Part shown: positions 1-11,858 of the stretch, piece after piece
How positions within the stretch are numbered: position 1 is the first letter of the stretch
Layout: each line of letters starts with the position of its first letter
Source of the DNA: Morchella semilibera
Lineage: Eukaryota; Ascomycota; Pezizomycetes; Pezizales; Morchellaceae
Length of the DNA stretch: 64,000 nucleotides
Direction of reading: 5' to 3'
Assembly (NCBI GenBank): GCA_009192285.1
Contig: WBVU01000017.1
Location: 1,172,362-1,236,361 of the forward strand
Notes under the pieces: generated by a model
Told to the model about the DNA's origin: nothing
Database searches by the model: none
What the model saw: only the letters and a program-made list of their open reading frames with translations
Translations under genes and position numbers: made by a program

Positions 1-345
1 GAGGATCTGTTGAATCCGTGTTAGAAGATATTGTCTAATGCCGTCGTTCGATCTGCTGTTGTACGGATGGTGGGTTCTTGTCAGGAACTCAAGGTCCTTG
101 AACGCCTCATCAACACTAACACCCCAATGATCTAGTTCACTACGTGATGCGACACCAGGAACTCGACGATCGGTCCAGATCAATGCGGTAAAGAGACTGA
201 GGTATGTGATAAGGGTGAAAACTGTGACAGGCAGGGGATGAAAGGCGATGGTTGATTTTGTGCACAGATCGGTAATGCTCGTGATAGTGGAGTGGAGGAA
301 TGCTCTGGTGCGGGCAGGCCACGGGCGGGGGGGGTCTGTTTCCAT
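1..345 (-). CDS. PFF1: PFF1-like vacuolar membrane protease (M28), N-terminal part
   Basis: An uninterrupted reading frame runs from an ATG at 345 to the left edge (115 codons) and continues outside the window. The protein has a short polar N-terminus, then IAFHPLPVTVFTLITYL, which starts a first transmembrane helix, a luminal stretch, and THHPYNSRSND followed by an IRQYLL segment. The N-terminal TM helix followed by an HPYNSR-N-D motif is the signature of the fungal vacuolar membrane M28 peptidases (PFF1/FXNA-like), which carry a zinc aminopeptidase-type domain inside the vacuole. The zinc ligands lie beyond the edge, so activity cannot be judged. The start is well supported: this is the first in-frame ATG before the conserved region. 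There is no intron in the visible part. Identification rests on motif memory, not on a search. Confidence 0.85.
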   Translation of the reverse strand, partial: METDPPRPWPARTRAFLHSTITSITDLCTKSTIAFHPLPVTVFTLITYLSLFTALIWTDRRVPGVASRSELDHWGVSVDEAFKDLEFLTRTHHPYNSRSNDGIRQYLLTRIQQIL

Positions 346-1522
346 CTCAGTTCGCGGGGAAATAGGTCGTAGTGGGGTGTAATTGGGTTATTCAAGATAC
401 TGTGAGTGTTGCTCCCCTAAGCATTGTAAAAGTATTCAATCAGCATAACTTACTATCTGGGTTGGTACGCGCGGTTATAACAGTCCAAATATCCAGGGCA
501 CCTAAACCCCTTATGGCAACATGATGAATCTAACTCTGTGGGGCTAATGGTGGGAAGCCTGAAAAGGGTAAGCTAGGTCTTGGTATCATTAGTCAGCACG
601 GCGCTTAGCGCTTGCTGCCTTGATTACGTGTTCTTAGTTAGTTCTTTCCTATTGGCTCGTTTCCTTTTGTTTCTCTCGATACATCATCATCATCATGGTT
701 CATAGTTCGAGCAGTCATCGTCTCGAGCATAGTGAATAGTGAACCATCTAAACTTCTTCCACCTATCATCATACATCTATCAAATCCCCACAACGCCCAG
801 CTAGGACTAAAAGTGACCCCGTCTCTCTCTATCCAGTGATTGGTGCTCATGGGAAAGTTGGCTGTGCATGAGATCAAAATTACCACCAGCAGACATGATC
901 TACCCGTTCATCCAATCGTTCAGCTGACCGAAGGCAGCCTATTTTCGAGTTTTTGCGGTACTCATATCTTTGCTTTGTTGTCACTCACTGCGCACGCGGC
1001 GCACGTAATAGCAGTGTTGGTTGTAAAAGGCCCCGATCTCTTCCTTTAAGCTCCTCTGCAAAACTGTCCCTTGGCAACCGTCCGTATGAGCTGAGATTTT
1101 GCGGTAGTCCAGTTCCTTCTCAAGATATTGTCGACTGCAACAAACTTCCAGTTTATCTAGGGGGTTATTATGGATCTATCCTCAAATATAGGACATAAAT
1201 CAGGCCATCAGCGCGGAGAAGGTTCTATTCAACGCCCTTCTGCTTCACTAATCGGTCCGCCTAACTCTTTACTCACTACAGCAGAGCTGGAGGTGCGGGG
1301 TACTGCTGTCAAGTAAGTCTAACCTACCTCCGCTCTATTTCTCGCCCTATCTAACATGAAAGGTTTATTAGTGGGGAAGAGCATCATTATATAGGAAATT
1401 CCGTGGCTACAGTCCCCTCCGGCCACGGGGGAGGGACGGCGGCCAGTACTGATATAGATATTGGGTACGGCTATGGAAACATGATATGAAATACAAGGGG
1501 ACTAACATTATTTCATAGTACT
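346..1522. other. Intergenic, divergent promoter region with one dispersed repeat
   Basis: This stretch separates the minus-strand protease from the plus-strand NLR, so both promoters should lie here. About 848-960 is related to 35520-35615 (shared TTGGCT, TGAGATCAAAAT, AGCAGAC and CCAATC blocks in the same order). Short open frames are present, but none has domain-like composition. Confidence 0.5.
1385..1393 (+). promoter_or_regulatory. Possible TATA-like element of the NLR gene
   Basis: ATTATATAG lies about 135 bp before the NLR start codon. It is followed by a short hairpin-like sequence (CCGTGGC ... GCCACGG, 1402-1427). AT-rich matches are common in this DNA, so this is only a candidate. 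Confidence 0.2.
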
Positions 1523-4500
1523 ATGTCTTCAGCTCTGTGGAGCCAGGCCGTAGGTAAGCTAGGAGCGGAAGACCTAGAGACTATTTCTGGGCCGAGGGAC
1601 AATATTGATCTAGTCAAATGTTTCATTGGGGAGGTGAAGGAGAAACAGAAGCAATGCGATAAAAAGAGGTGGTTTTATACTAACAATAAAGGGGAAAATG
1701 TATTTATACTTGATATGCTTTTAACACAGCTCAACAAATATGCGAAGATAGGTGATCTTGCTATTCAGCACAATCCTGCTATTGTATCACTGGCGTGGTC
1801 AGGTTTCAGATTGCTTTTGCAGGTGTGTTGCGACAAAATCTCAAGGCTTAGGCCCCCCAAAGATTCACCAACTTACTCAAATCTTTAGGTTGCGACGGAC
1901 TACACGGATGATATGCAGGCGTCTTCGGAAAGCTTGGAGTACCTACTACACATATTGTTCTGCTGCGACTTTTATGAAAAAATGTACTGTAAAACGGATC
2001 TTCCTACAGTCCAAGCTCTTAGCACGTCTCTTGTGGAACTATATGCTTCTGTCCTGAGATATCTTTGCTGCGTCAAAAGATTCCTCAGCAAGAGAACGGC
2101 AGGTTTGTTATCGACTGAGCTATTTTTGAAATAGGAGTCATACTGAAGCAAATCTTTTACTCAGGCCGTGTGCGTAAGAGCTCTGTCTCGAAGTTGAGGA
2201 TACCGCTGGAGAATATTAAGGAGAAGGAAAGTATAGTATTATCATACGTCGACATAGCAGAGAAAGAAGGTTTGTGTAAATGTCTTTCCTTCAAGCTGGT
2301 ATGAATCTAGATTAAAACTTTTCATGATATTTAGCATCGGCAACAGAACGAACTGGTACGGATTTCTACACTCTTAAGCTATTCACTCGATGGGTTTTCT
2401 AACAAGTTGAATATTGGATAGAACGTAAGGAAGAAAGGGAGATGTTGAGAAAGCAACTAGAAGAAATAAAAAAACCCCTTGATAATATTGGAGACGTAGT
2501 AGAAAAGGTATATGAGGCAATAGAAGGCAAGTGACCAACGTATATTACCTCATCCGATATACATGTTGTACTAACGTACATCACAACAGAAGAGAGAAAA
2601 TTAAAGATTTTGAGCTGGTTATCGGACATCAAGTTTATTGATCATCACTATTTTGCGAAGGAACGCCGCCAGGCGGGTACTGGGCAATGGTTGAAGGAAA
2701 ATGAGGCTTTTAATCAGTGGAGGAATTCCAAATCATCTTCTCTCCTTTGGCTACGCGGAGACGGTGTGTTTAGCTTTTTCTCCTTCTCCTTTCTCCCCTT
2801 TTCCCTCCATTACTCATGGTCTTTCGTTGCTAAAACGCAGTAATCTACCTCTTAGCGGGATATGGAAAAACTACTTTAGTGTAAGTATAACCCTCGAGGT
2901 TCTTGCACGCAAGACTTTAATTAACTCTTCACACGTGTAGCTCCTTCGTTATCGACGAATTGCAAGCTGAAGCCGAAGCCAACGAAATCGTTTTAGCATA
3001 CTTTTATTGTAATTACAAGGAAGATAACCGAAGGAGGCCAGGTGCGGTTTTAAGCACTCTCGTCAAACAGTTTTGTCTCAAAAGCTGCGGAAACTCGAAT
3101 CTTGTCCCAATGCTTGTCTCATTACTATATGATGAACGCGAACGTCAAGGTCACTCGTCCGGTCAGCTGCGGTGTCAGGAAAGCACCGACCTTATTATAG
3201 AGCTATCAAAAGTGTACCATCAGGTTACTATTATAGTCGATGCTCTGGACGAATGCCATCAAAATACACGGAGCGAGTTGTTCTTATCCCTCGAGTCAAT
3301 AGTAAGATTGGGAAGCAATGTGAAGGTGTTTTTGGCAAGCCGATTTGAACAAGACATAGCGCGTATGTTTGATCGCAAGGGCTATAAACATCATTACATT
3401 CAGGCATCGGACAATGCTAAGGATATCAATAATTATATCAACCTACAACTCGATAACCGTTGCGACCCACAAAAGTGCGGGACCGAGGAGCTCCTGCTTG
3501 GCGGCGAGGTTGATGATGAGCTAAAGGAGGAGATTAGCCGGACACTTAAAGAAAAGGCTAATGGAATGTATGTATCTTTCCGAGTCGCCCTAATTCATTT
3601 GAATACTTCACTGGACTCACACGATAAATGCCAGGTTCATGTGGGTGAATCTACAGATATTGTCTTTGTGCGAGGAGCCAACTGCCGGTTGTGTCCGAGA
3701 AGCACTTAGAAAGCTACCAAAGGATTTAAAAGAAACGTATGACCGGATCATAGAGCGCACCAAGGCGAGACAAAACTGCGGCTTTATTGCCAGGTCGGTG
3801 CTGAATTGGCTGCTCTACGCCCAGGAGCCGTGCTCGCTTCAAACAGTTCTTCAAGCTCTTGCTGTGGGTCCCGGAGAAAATAAGTTTGACCGAGATTTTC
3901 TTAAGTTAAATCTGTCTCTAGTACTTGATTATTGTAAAAACCTGGTTGTTGATGATAAAAACACTCACAACCTCCGGTTCGCTCACTTTTCGGTGCAGGA
4001 GTACCTATACATGAATCAGGAACTTGGGGGTCAGTCTATGAACCATACTGCCATGGCGGAGATCTGCCTAAAAGTACTTCTACATCATCACCCAGCGTCA
4101 GAATCTGGTCAGGCCATAGGAAATCTCAAGGAATACGCAATCAAGCATTGGGCGACGCACTTGCGACTATCAGGATCTCCCCCCCAGTCAGGCCTTTTGT
4201 ATGAAAAGTGTATAGAGTTCTTAAAGCCATCTACGGCTTATAAGGAATGGGTTTCTACGGTGCAGGAGAGGGGCGCTCCTTTTAGGGCTTCTGGCCCTGG
4301 TTTCGTTTCTCCATTTTGGGTAGCGTGTTATTATAGACTTTACGATTTTTTGAGTGTTGAGACGCGCAGCAAGGGGGTTTTGAATGAGCCCAATCTAGAT
4401 GGATGGACACCACTGTTATGGGCGGCTGAGAAAGGTCACGACAAGGTGGTTGAACTACTTTTGCAGGACAGCCGCACGGGTGTTAATTTATCGACGACAT

Positions 4501-5702
4501 ACGGGGATAAACGGACGCCGCTCTCAATGGCAGCGGAGAAGGGCCACGACAAGGTGGTAGAACTACTTTTGCAGGATAGCCGCACAGATGTCAACAAAAC
4601 AAATACGGACTGGACACTACTCTCATGGGCGGCGGAAATTTACAGAGCGCTGGGCTCATTTACGGCGGGGATGGGCCAAGACAATATGGTTGACCACGAG
4701 AGCTTGCCGAGGCGCCATGGCGGCAATGACCGCCACCAGGAAGGCCGGACACCACTTTTCACTGCGGCAGCGAATGGTCACGACAAGGTAGTAAAAATAC
4801 TACTGCAAAATAGCCGCACAGATGTCAACAAAGCGGACAAGAACAGCCAGACACCACTCTCATGTGCGGCGGAGAAGAACCGCTACAAGATTGCAGAACT
4901 GCTTCTGCAACATAGCCGCACAGATGTCAACATCGCGGGCAGGAACAAACGGACACCACTCTTATGGGCGCTAGTGAACGATAACGACAAGGTGGCGGAG
5001 CTACTTCTGCAGGATAGTCGCACAAATGTCAACATCGCGGACAAGGACAAATGGACACCACTTTTATGGGCAGCGAGAAAGGGCTCCGCCAAGATCGTAG
5101 AACTGCTTCTGCGGGATGGCCGCACAACAGATGTCAACATCGCGGACGAGAACAAGTGGACACCACTCGTATGGGCGCTATTGAACGGTAATGACAAGGT
5201 GGTGGAGCTACTTCTGCAGGATAGTCGCACAAATGTCAACATCGCGGGTAGGGACAAACGGACACCACTTTTATGGGCAGCGATAAGGGGCTCCGCCAAG
5301 ATCGTAGAACTGCTTCTGCGGGATAGCCGCACAACAGATGTCAACATTGTGGGCGAGGACAAGCGGACACCCCTCTCATGGGCAGCGGGGGGGGGCCATG
5401 ACGAGGTGGTGGAACTGCTCCTGCGGGACAGCCGTGTAGATGTCAACATAGCGGACAAGGACAGCCGGACGCCACTCTCATTCGCAGCGGGGAAAGGCCA
5501 CAGCGGACTGGTGAAACTGCTGTTGCAGGATAACCGCGTAGATTTCAATCGGGCAGATGCTAATGGCCAGACACCACTCCTGTGGGCGGAGCAAGGAACT
5601 GGGTTGCGCCACAGAGATGTTGTGCAACTATTGATAGCAGCTAATAACACAATCCAACGTAACCCACCAGGGGGTCATCGAGCACCGGCCAGGGGAGCAT
5701 AG
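1523..5702 (+). CDS. NACHT NLR (STAND) with C-terminal ankyrin repeats
   Basis: I rebuilt this as join(1523..1822,1889..2102,2165..2269,2335..2355,2422..2526,2590..2763,2856..2880,2941..3567,3635..5702), 1,212 aa, with all phases consistent. Residues 1 to ~270 are helical and resemble the DUF7708-type N-terminal domain of fungal NLRs (hallmarks VSLAWSGFRLLLQ and LVELYASVLRYL). A NACHT domain follows: Walker A GDAGYGKTTL (~306-314), Walker B IIVDALDECHQ, then KANGMFMW and a winged-helix-like part with LRKLPKDLKETYDRI. Residues ~775-1200 hold 12 ankyrin units, many nearly identical. Known role of the family: NTP-driven oligomerising receptors in allorecognition, defence and cell death; the ligand is unknown. 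Oddities: a GC-AG intron (2527-2589, donor GCAAGT), a 21-nt exon and a 25-nt exon that carries Walker A. Intron 2356-2421 could end at 2406 instead, which keeps frame. ANK unit 3 (~4605-4740) is degenerate. No stop interrupts the model. Confidence 0.85.
4390..5650 (+). repeat. Coding ankyrin tandem array with high unit identity
   Basis: About 102-105 bp units encode ankyrin motifs with the core TPL-WA...KVVELLLQDSRTDVN. Two neighbouring units are copied as a pair (about 5040-5340): an N-D-KVVELLLQ unit ending TNVN alternates with a GSAKIVELLLRD unit ending TTDVN. DNA identity between units is high, including silent sites, which indicates recent duplication or conversion inside the gene. The minus strand is also open across the array because of the regular period; that frame is a shadow. 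Confidence 0.85.
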
Positions 5703-5995
5703 TTCTACGCTGGACTATCTTACACTTTCCCAGTTATGGAGGGCCAATTTGAGGAACAAGAGCTCGAGGATGGGGGGTTAAATTTGGTAAATTTGTATTT
5801 TCGTTTGAGAGAAGTTAGAAATTATAGTGTACTAGGATCTAGTCGTGATTTTAGGGAGTCTATGCTTTTCTTTTCATTTCTTTATGTCGACATGTACATA
5901 CTTATGTTTGGCAATGTACGGTTCATGATCAGCTTAGCGCGCTACATAGCAAGTTACTTTCATTTTCACGTCTAGCTAGCTTGATGCAAGTACAA

Positions 5996-6126
5996 TACAG
6001 CGGTGGGTATGTACATGTAACAGTGATGGAACACAGCGACACCTGTTTTGGCGGAACGCCACCAAAATTTGGCTTTTGTGCCTCAGGGCGTCCCATCACT
6101 TGCTTATGTTATTACCTATCGCTGTA
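5996..6126. mobile_element. MITE family A, copy 1 (Tc1/mariner-like ends)
   Basis: It begins TACAGCGGTGGGTA and ends with the imperfect reverse complement (TTACCTATCGCTGTA). The ends are flanked by TA, and the CAG-G start resembles Tc1/mariner termini. The interior contains CACCTGTTTTGG and AACGCCACC and a CAGGGCGT block, shared with copies at 12305 and 39813. No coding capacity. Confidence 0.7.
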
Positions 6127-6860
6127 CTTACATGTAACGCTGTTACATGTATTACTACATGTATCTAGGAAGTGACTCTCGATCAAGAATTCTGTCCCCA
6201 CTCCGGCCTTAAGACGACCGCTAGACTAGACTCTGGGCATGCACCCTTGCAGGTTAGCGCTATATGTAGGGAGTATCAAGTACATGTAAGTATGTACGCA
6301 TACATAATATAGGTACAGTGTACCACTCAATTAAAGTAACTACATGTAACCGTGCAACGGCAGTGGCATGACCTAGGCGGAATATAAATACATACCTGTA
6401 CTCCTAGATAACAGCTATGACCAGGGCCGTCTATTTTTATATACACGTGGATATTAATATCAAGATATATAGGTTCGGTGGCCTTTGAAGTACATATTAC
6501 TCCAAGCTCCAGCTCCTACGTACCATGAGAGTCGGTGTTCGGGTCTCTGGCCCCAGCAATATATATATAATAGTACAAGTACTCACTTACTTATTAAGCA
6601 CATACTTCATGTACCTACTACGTATATGTGTGTGAGGCGTAGGTACATCTACGTCTAATACCTTAAGTACATGTATTGTATTTAAATAAGTACTTACATG
6701 TATTGTATTTAATTCCATTACATGAACGTACATGTAGTACTAGTGCGGACACTTCATCTTATCTTGACAACGCCAATCCAGGGTTACATAAGTGAGGAGC
6801 GAGTACGCACCGTCATGCATGAGTGAGTGCTTGATCTCCAGGTGGGTCAGAACTACATGT
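6010..6860. repeat. Cluster of TACATGTA palindromes
   Basis: About ten copies of the perfect palindrome TACATGTA occur here (near 6012, 6128, 6141, 6152, 6281, 6341, 6667, 6691, 6730 and 6852). One copy in tens of kilobases would be expected by chance. The spacing is irregular, so this is not a simple tandem repeat. Confidence 0.75.
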
Positions 6861-7283
6861 ATCTATCTAGACCACCTTCATATCCCCGTTCAGGAGCCCT
6901 CACAGCTGTTCAGCCGGTTCACAGGCTGAATATCTACAAGGAAGGTATGACTCGCCTAGCAGACCTTTTCGAAAACGATTCCTTGGCGCCCGCCGGGCAT
7001 AGCGGGTGGTACGATCATGAATTATCACTCGGTCACGGTGACACTAGGCTTCAATATCCTCTAATGTTCTAGTATTACACGTCCTATGGATATAGGGGTG
7101 ATATTTTGTTGTCTTAAGCGGAGGGAATGAGAGCTCATGATACTCTTGCCTCGATCGTTCACCAATACTAGCTACAGCATATTATTTTTCGGATACACCG
7201 CTCTTGCCAGTATGAGAGGAAGAGCCTGCCTCAAATCATGTGATAGTATAGTCATCTCGTTTATTGCTATGTCCAATAACTAA

Positions 7284-7402
7284 GGACCCGTTTAGCAACA
7301 GGCCAAAACGGAGTTTCCACCCTTGCTAACCCCGTTTCAACGACCTTTTTGTTAGGCCTTGATCCTTGGAAACACCGTTTTGTCTGGTTGCCAAACGGGC
7401 CC
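7284..7402. mobile_element. MITE family B, copy 1 (PIF/Harbinger-like, TAA duplication)
   Basis: A 119 bp element with inverted ends GGACCCGTTTAGCAAC and GGTTGCCAAACGGGCCC, flanked on both sides by TAA (7281-7283 and 7403-7405). A 3-bp TAA/TTA duplication and GGGCCCGTTTGG-type ends fit Tourist-like PIF/Harbinger MITEs. A second copy lies at about 55774-55892. Confidence 0.75.
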
Positions 7403-9190
7403 TAAGACAAGATGGTTAATTCGGAGGGCTAGACGCGGTACATCTCTGCCTCACCCCCCCCCCGTATTCTCTTCCCCTCTCTGGATAACTACCGACCGCA
7501 TATGCATGAGTCAGGTAGCTACGTAGGGTATATGTAGAGTACTATTTCAATACGCAAAAGTAAGTAGTCGCTGGTAACGGGCCTGTCCTGAGTAACATGG
7601 GTCTGTGGTGCACAATATATTTGGGGGTGGGTGGTCAGAAAAAGAAAAGGAATACTTGACACCTTCCAGCCGGGAATGATGTGTCTGAGAAAGGGGATGC
7701 CTAAACCCTGTTACCAAATTCTCTCCGAAAGGACGGTTAATTGCATCCGACCTCGGTGCTGGAGTACTAATAGAATTCGAACGCCCGCGATAGTTCAGGG
7801 CCGCAGCTCTATCCGGTGAAACATCTTAACTTCACAAGCAAGAGCTGCCCTCACATTCATCCCACCACACCACCGAGCTAGACCCTCCTGCCTTCTACCC
7901 ACCCCATGATGCCCAATCCCTCCCAGATCCCCGCCTTAGAATCTTCCACCCACAGCGCCTCACTTGTATCAATGGTCGTCGAGCGTTGTATTATTGCTTT
8001 TGATTTGTTGGCGGTGGGTGTTGGCCGTCAGGTTTTGCTCGTATTTGTTGGTTATCCACTGTGGGGTGACAGTAGAGCTTTGTGTGTCAGTATGTGATGA
8101 GTTTGAATGGAGCTTCTAAGCACTAGATAGCTATTAAACCATTCCTACCACAAATTATGTAGACAGTAACACATAATATATATCTACAGCCGACCATATA
8201 TACACGCAAAGAACAATCTACACCGGAGAGTGGCATAACTGTAGTTCACATGATCGAGGAACACAGAGTGCATTCTAAGCGGAATGGGGACTATTTGGAG
8301 GGGGTGACGGCGCAACAAGGTCGGTGGGGATTTGGGCGTTGGTGGATATATCGATGGTTTTTCAGTCCCTAGCTAGACTGAATAGCTATATATCATAGCA
8401 GAAAAAGATAAAGGGTTAAAGTCTTGTACGTACAGTGGTGGGGCTAGGTTTATTTTGAGGTGTTTAAGGGTAGCTAAGCTAGCATATAATTATAAGGAGT
8501 CTGCATGCAGTACGGGTTTGTGGGGTACTTAAGCTGAGCTAGACTAGACTTCGTCAAAGTTCAGGAGAGGTGAGTGGGGCGCCGCATAAGTATGTAGGTA
8601 GTGCATTAGGCATGAGTAATTTTTCGACTAAGCTTATTTCAACTTCTACATAGGATAAGTAAGAGGGGAGGGTTACAGAGCAGATTAAGAAACGTTAGCG
8701 AACCTCCGTGTCTAGAAATCATAGAATATATTATCGCCAATCTCTTGAGTAGTACTAGTTAGTTGAACGTAAACTATAAACTTTTCATTTGATAGGGTAG
8801 CTACATGTAGTGCCCGGTGGTGCGTAGCTACATGTATGGCTATCAACATGACGCCCTGGCTACCATAACAGGAGAAGCAAGATATGTATATGTACTTTAT
8901 ATATCTACTCAATAAACAGAAACAAGACTTTAAAGAGAGACTATCTATCACACATCCCAACAGAATGAAACCAGATTTTACTCAAAATACCACGGACCTA
9001 AACTTAACATAACCCAATATATATATATAACCAGATCGCAACAAACTTAACACTTGCCTTCCTTGGCCTGATTTTCGGCCTCCGTGATCCAGTCCCCCCG
9101 CTAAATGACCTTCGACTTTTACCAACAAACACCAGAATAGCTAGAGAAAGAACGATAGAGAAATATAACGGTTCCTACCCTCAGATGATG

Positions 9191-10655
9191 TTACATCTTC
9201 ACGCATATTTGGTCTTGAAGGATCATTTGCGCGACTACAACAAAGCATCCTATCGTAGGAGCTGAGAGTAGTAATGCAACCACAAGATCGCGCAAACTCC
9301 CCTCAAGATCTTTGAACTGAGAAAAGATCTTTCCAACCACCCGTCTACCAGCAGAACCCCTAAAAAACCAAGAGATCTGATTAAATGCAAGACATCCGAT
9401 CACCCATAATCGTTGGCTTATAGTGCTCGTGCGTTTTTCAAAGCCTGTGAGTGCGTTGATAATGAGGTATGGAAGAGCTATAAGACTAAAAGTTAGAATT
9501 ACAACTACTCCCGACGCGGCATCTCCTAAGGCATCAATCCCAACTCTGGAGTCTCCAAAATTTCCATATGCATATCCCACGGCGCCTCCTATCTTTGATT
9601 CCACCTCACACATCCATTCCTCTCGTTGCTCGTGAGCCATTTCTGACTTAAGTAGCGGACCAGCATCGGTAGTAACTGGCTCAGAGGCCGCTTGCGAGGT
9701 CTCCTCCGGGACCTCCTTACCACGATAGTACACGATATACTTGCTTGGGTAACTAGGACGACACAGGGAGGCCGCAAGATTGACAAACGACATCATGATG
9801 TAAGGTATAGCTGTTAATGCGTATGCGGCGTAGCCGAACTTCAGAAACTGGCCTCCACTTGCTTCATAAAGCCCATAAGACCCGTAGATTATCTGGGCGA
9901 TAGCCGCAAGGGACTTCAACACGCTATAATTGGAAGAAAGCTCGTTTCCGGCGTTCCCGCCGACAATCGGATGTACCGTGAAATTAGCTGGTACATTGAA
10001 ATATTTGTAGGTACTCTAATAATGTGGCCGCTACTCTTTAGATCTTCTGATGTATTTAATATATATGGAGGCCACTCACCTTAAAATTCCACTTGAGAAG
10101 GCTCATGACACTCTGATCTTCTACGAGAGGATATTGACCATGTATATTGTAAAGCCGGGGCGAGAATAAATATCCCCTTGACGGTCATGTTAGCATACCT
10201 ACTGGTGAGCTGTTTAGAGGCAAATATGTAGGCTACCTGCCTACATGTACTTACCCAGCGACCTGGTAATTCCGTGGAACAATCATGCACAAAGCGTCCG
10301 AGAGGGTTGCTCTTTGCAGGTGGTTCTTGCCCCTCAATATTGCAAAATTAAATATGTCGCTAAGTGTAACCGTTATGTTTGCATATGGCATCAATATCGC
10401 AATAAAACAACTGCACAGTGTTACAATTACACCGCTACCAGGCTCTGTTATAACTGTAAAAGCATGGAGTACGTAGTTGATCAAGAAGAACCTGGCAACG
10501 TCTGTCCAGTGACTGTCCCGGCAGACGAGATCCCCTTTGTTCGCATGTACTGTTACATTAGAGGGAACAAACATGTCAAGAGATCTAGGAGTGTAGGCTT
10601 TAGGCTTCGAGTTTGGTTTGAAGTGAGAAACGTAGGACTCGACTTGTATCGACAT
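9191..10655 (-). CDS. Multi-pass fungal membrane protein, function unknown
   Basis: Spliced as complement(join(9191..10015,10080..10176,10255..10655)), 440 aa, with phases 2 and 0 matching at the junctions (donors GTAAGT and GTGAGT). The N-terminal exon carries HWTDVARFFLINYVLHAFT, followed by a second hydrophobic stretch. The middle exon has RLYNIHGQYPL. The last exon has IAQIIYGSYGLYEASG, then FGYAAYALTAIPYIMMSFVN and three or more further hydrophobic helices, for about six or seven in all. The order (DWTD-FF-NY-HA, R-HG, AxxQxxYG-LY, YGYAAFGLT-aPYxxMSxxN) matches a widespread uncharacterised family of filamentous ascomycetes. Location is probably a membrane; no function is claimed. The ATG at 10655 is the first in frame, but an upstream exon cannot be excluded because the frame stays open for about 60 nt above it. 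Intron 1 contains a TACATGTA site. Confidence 0.75.
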
Positions 10656-10787
10656 GTAGTGTGTGCTTACCCCGCATAATATCCAATCGCCAAGAATACA
10701 ATGAGGTATAAATAGATCTTGGCATTTTAGTTACATAGATCGAGCCTCATTCTGCGTACTAGGTATGTACGGTAGGTACTCGTCCTT

Positions 10788-10891
10788 CCATGACGTTTCC
10801 GAACACAACCAATATTGCATACCATACAAATAGGGGGACTTGGCACTTTTTTGTGTGTATGCAATATTGGTCGTGTTCGGAAACGTCATGG
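10788..10891. mobile_element. Foldback MITE with 35-bp arms
   Basis: The left arm 10788-10822 (CCATGACGTTTCCGAACAC...) is matched by the right arm 10857-10891 with a single mismatch, enclosing a 34 bp loop. Such near-perfect long arms suggest a young element. No second copy is in the window. Confidence 0.75.
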
Positions 10892-11582
10892 AATTAGTAG
10901 TATATGTAGTAAAGTACCTACATAGTCTCGTTCCCAGATATATCTAGACCCAATCCGTATTTACGTTTTTTAATTTTAGTGGTGTGGACTTTTAGTGTCA
11001 ACACTTTAATCGCCACAACCCCTGATAATTAGCTTTCTTGAATGTCGTCTCTATTCATTGCCTATTTGAAATTCCTAATATACTATTACCTGATTGGGAA
11101 CTCGTTATACTCTTAAATCTCCAGCCCGAGTTTTCTTGGCATTAGCTTCCTTATCCTAATTACCTAAAGAAGTAATTAATATATTATATTAATAATAATA
11201 AAACTGAATGTCGCGAACCCCGAATAATAGGCCTTCCCAGCTGTAGCATATCCCCGATAGCAGCATATATACCGCTTGCTGCCCCGAGCGATCGATATAT
11301 ATATACGGGGGAAATTTTACTTGATAAAAGTATACCCCCGTGGCTTACAATATGTTATTCCCGACCGTATGCTACTATGCTAGCTACCGAGACACTGCCG
11401 TACTATCAATCGCTGGGTCCTATTAATTCTGTACATACTGAAATAAGCCCCTAAAGCGACATTGGGAACCAAACGTTGTACAATTGTAGGGTTTGGTTAG
11501 TTGCGTTGAAATACCGTTTCAAACAACTGAGCCACAAGGATAGAGAGGGATTGGAGCATGTTTTTTGGGGGCCGAATATAAT

Positions 11583-11858
11583 AGAGTCTTTTTGCCAGCG
11601 GCCGCAAGAGTCGTTAACACTCAATTGAAATACCCAAGACTTTTGTACATACAGGGCGCGTATCATATATCGCTTTTTGAATGTCATGCTTAAGAATACA
11701 CGGCCAAATAGGTACTTAGAATACCAATCCTTAGAATTGTCCTGTGCAAGTATTCCCCATATCATGCAGGCCAAGGCCGAATGCATGCGCCAAAGTCTTG
11801 GGTATTTCAATTTAGTGTTATTAATTAACGACTCTTGCGGTCGTTAGCTAAAAGACTC
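11583..11858. mobile_element. MITE family D, copy 1
   Basis: Inverted arms of about 65 bp (GAGTCTTTTTGCCAGCGGCC... on the left; ...CGTTAGCTAAAAGACTC on the right), flanked by TA on each side, with the block AATTGAAATACCCAAGACTT at the inner end of the left arm mirrored on the right. The terminal GAGTCTTTT is shared with the element at 16532-16766. Confidence 0.7.

Larger units (their letters stand above)
5703..9190. other. AT-rich intergenic tract rich in TACATGTA palindromes
   Basis: No credible gene. It holds an inverted-repeat element at 5996-6126, a TAA-flanked element at 7284-7402, and a dense cluster of TACATGTA sites between about 6010 and 6860, with two more near 8805 and 8830. Short open frames here (for example 5736-5975 and 7631-7819) lack introns, family motifs and coding-like composition. 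Confidence 0.55.

Noticed and set aside
2610-2940. Frames running from the NLR exon into LAFSPSPFSP-type sequence
   Set aside because: They translate the 92-nt intron before the Walker A exon.
4883-5650. 255-codon minus-strand frame opposite the ankyrin array
   Set aside because: A shadow of the regular ankyrin codons (Ser/Arg/Leu-rich).
11451-11810. 119-codon minus-strand frame
   Set aside because: Most of it is the interior and arms of an inverted-repeat element.
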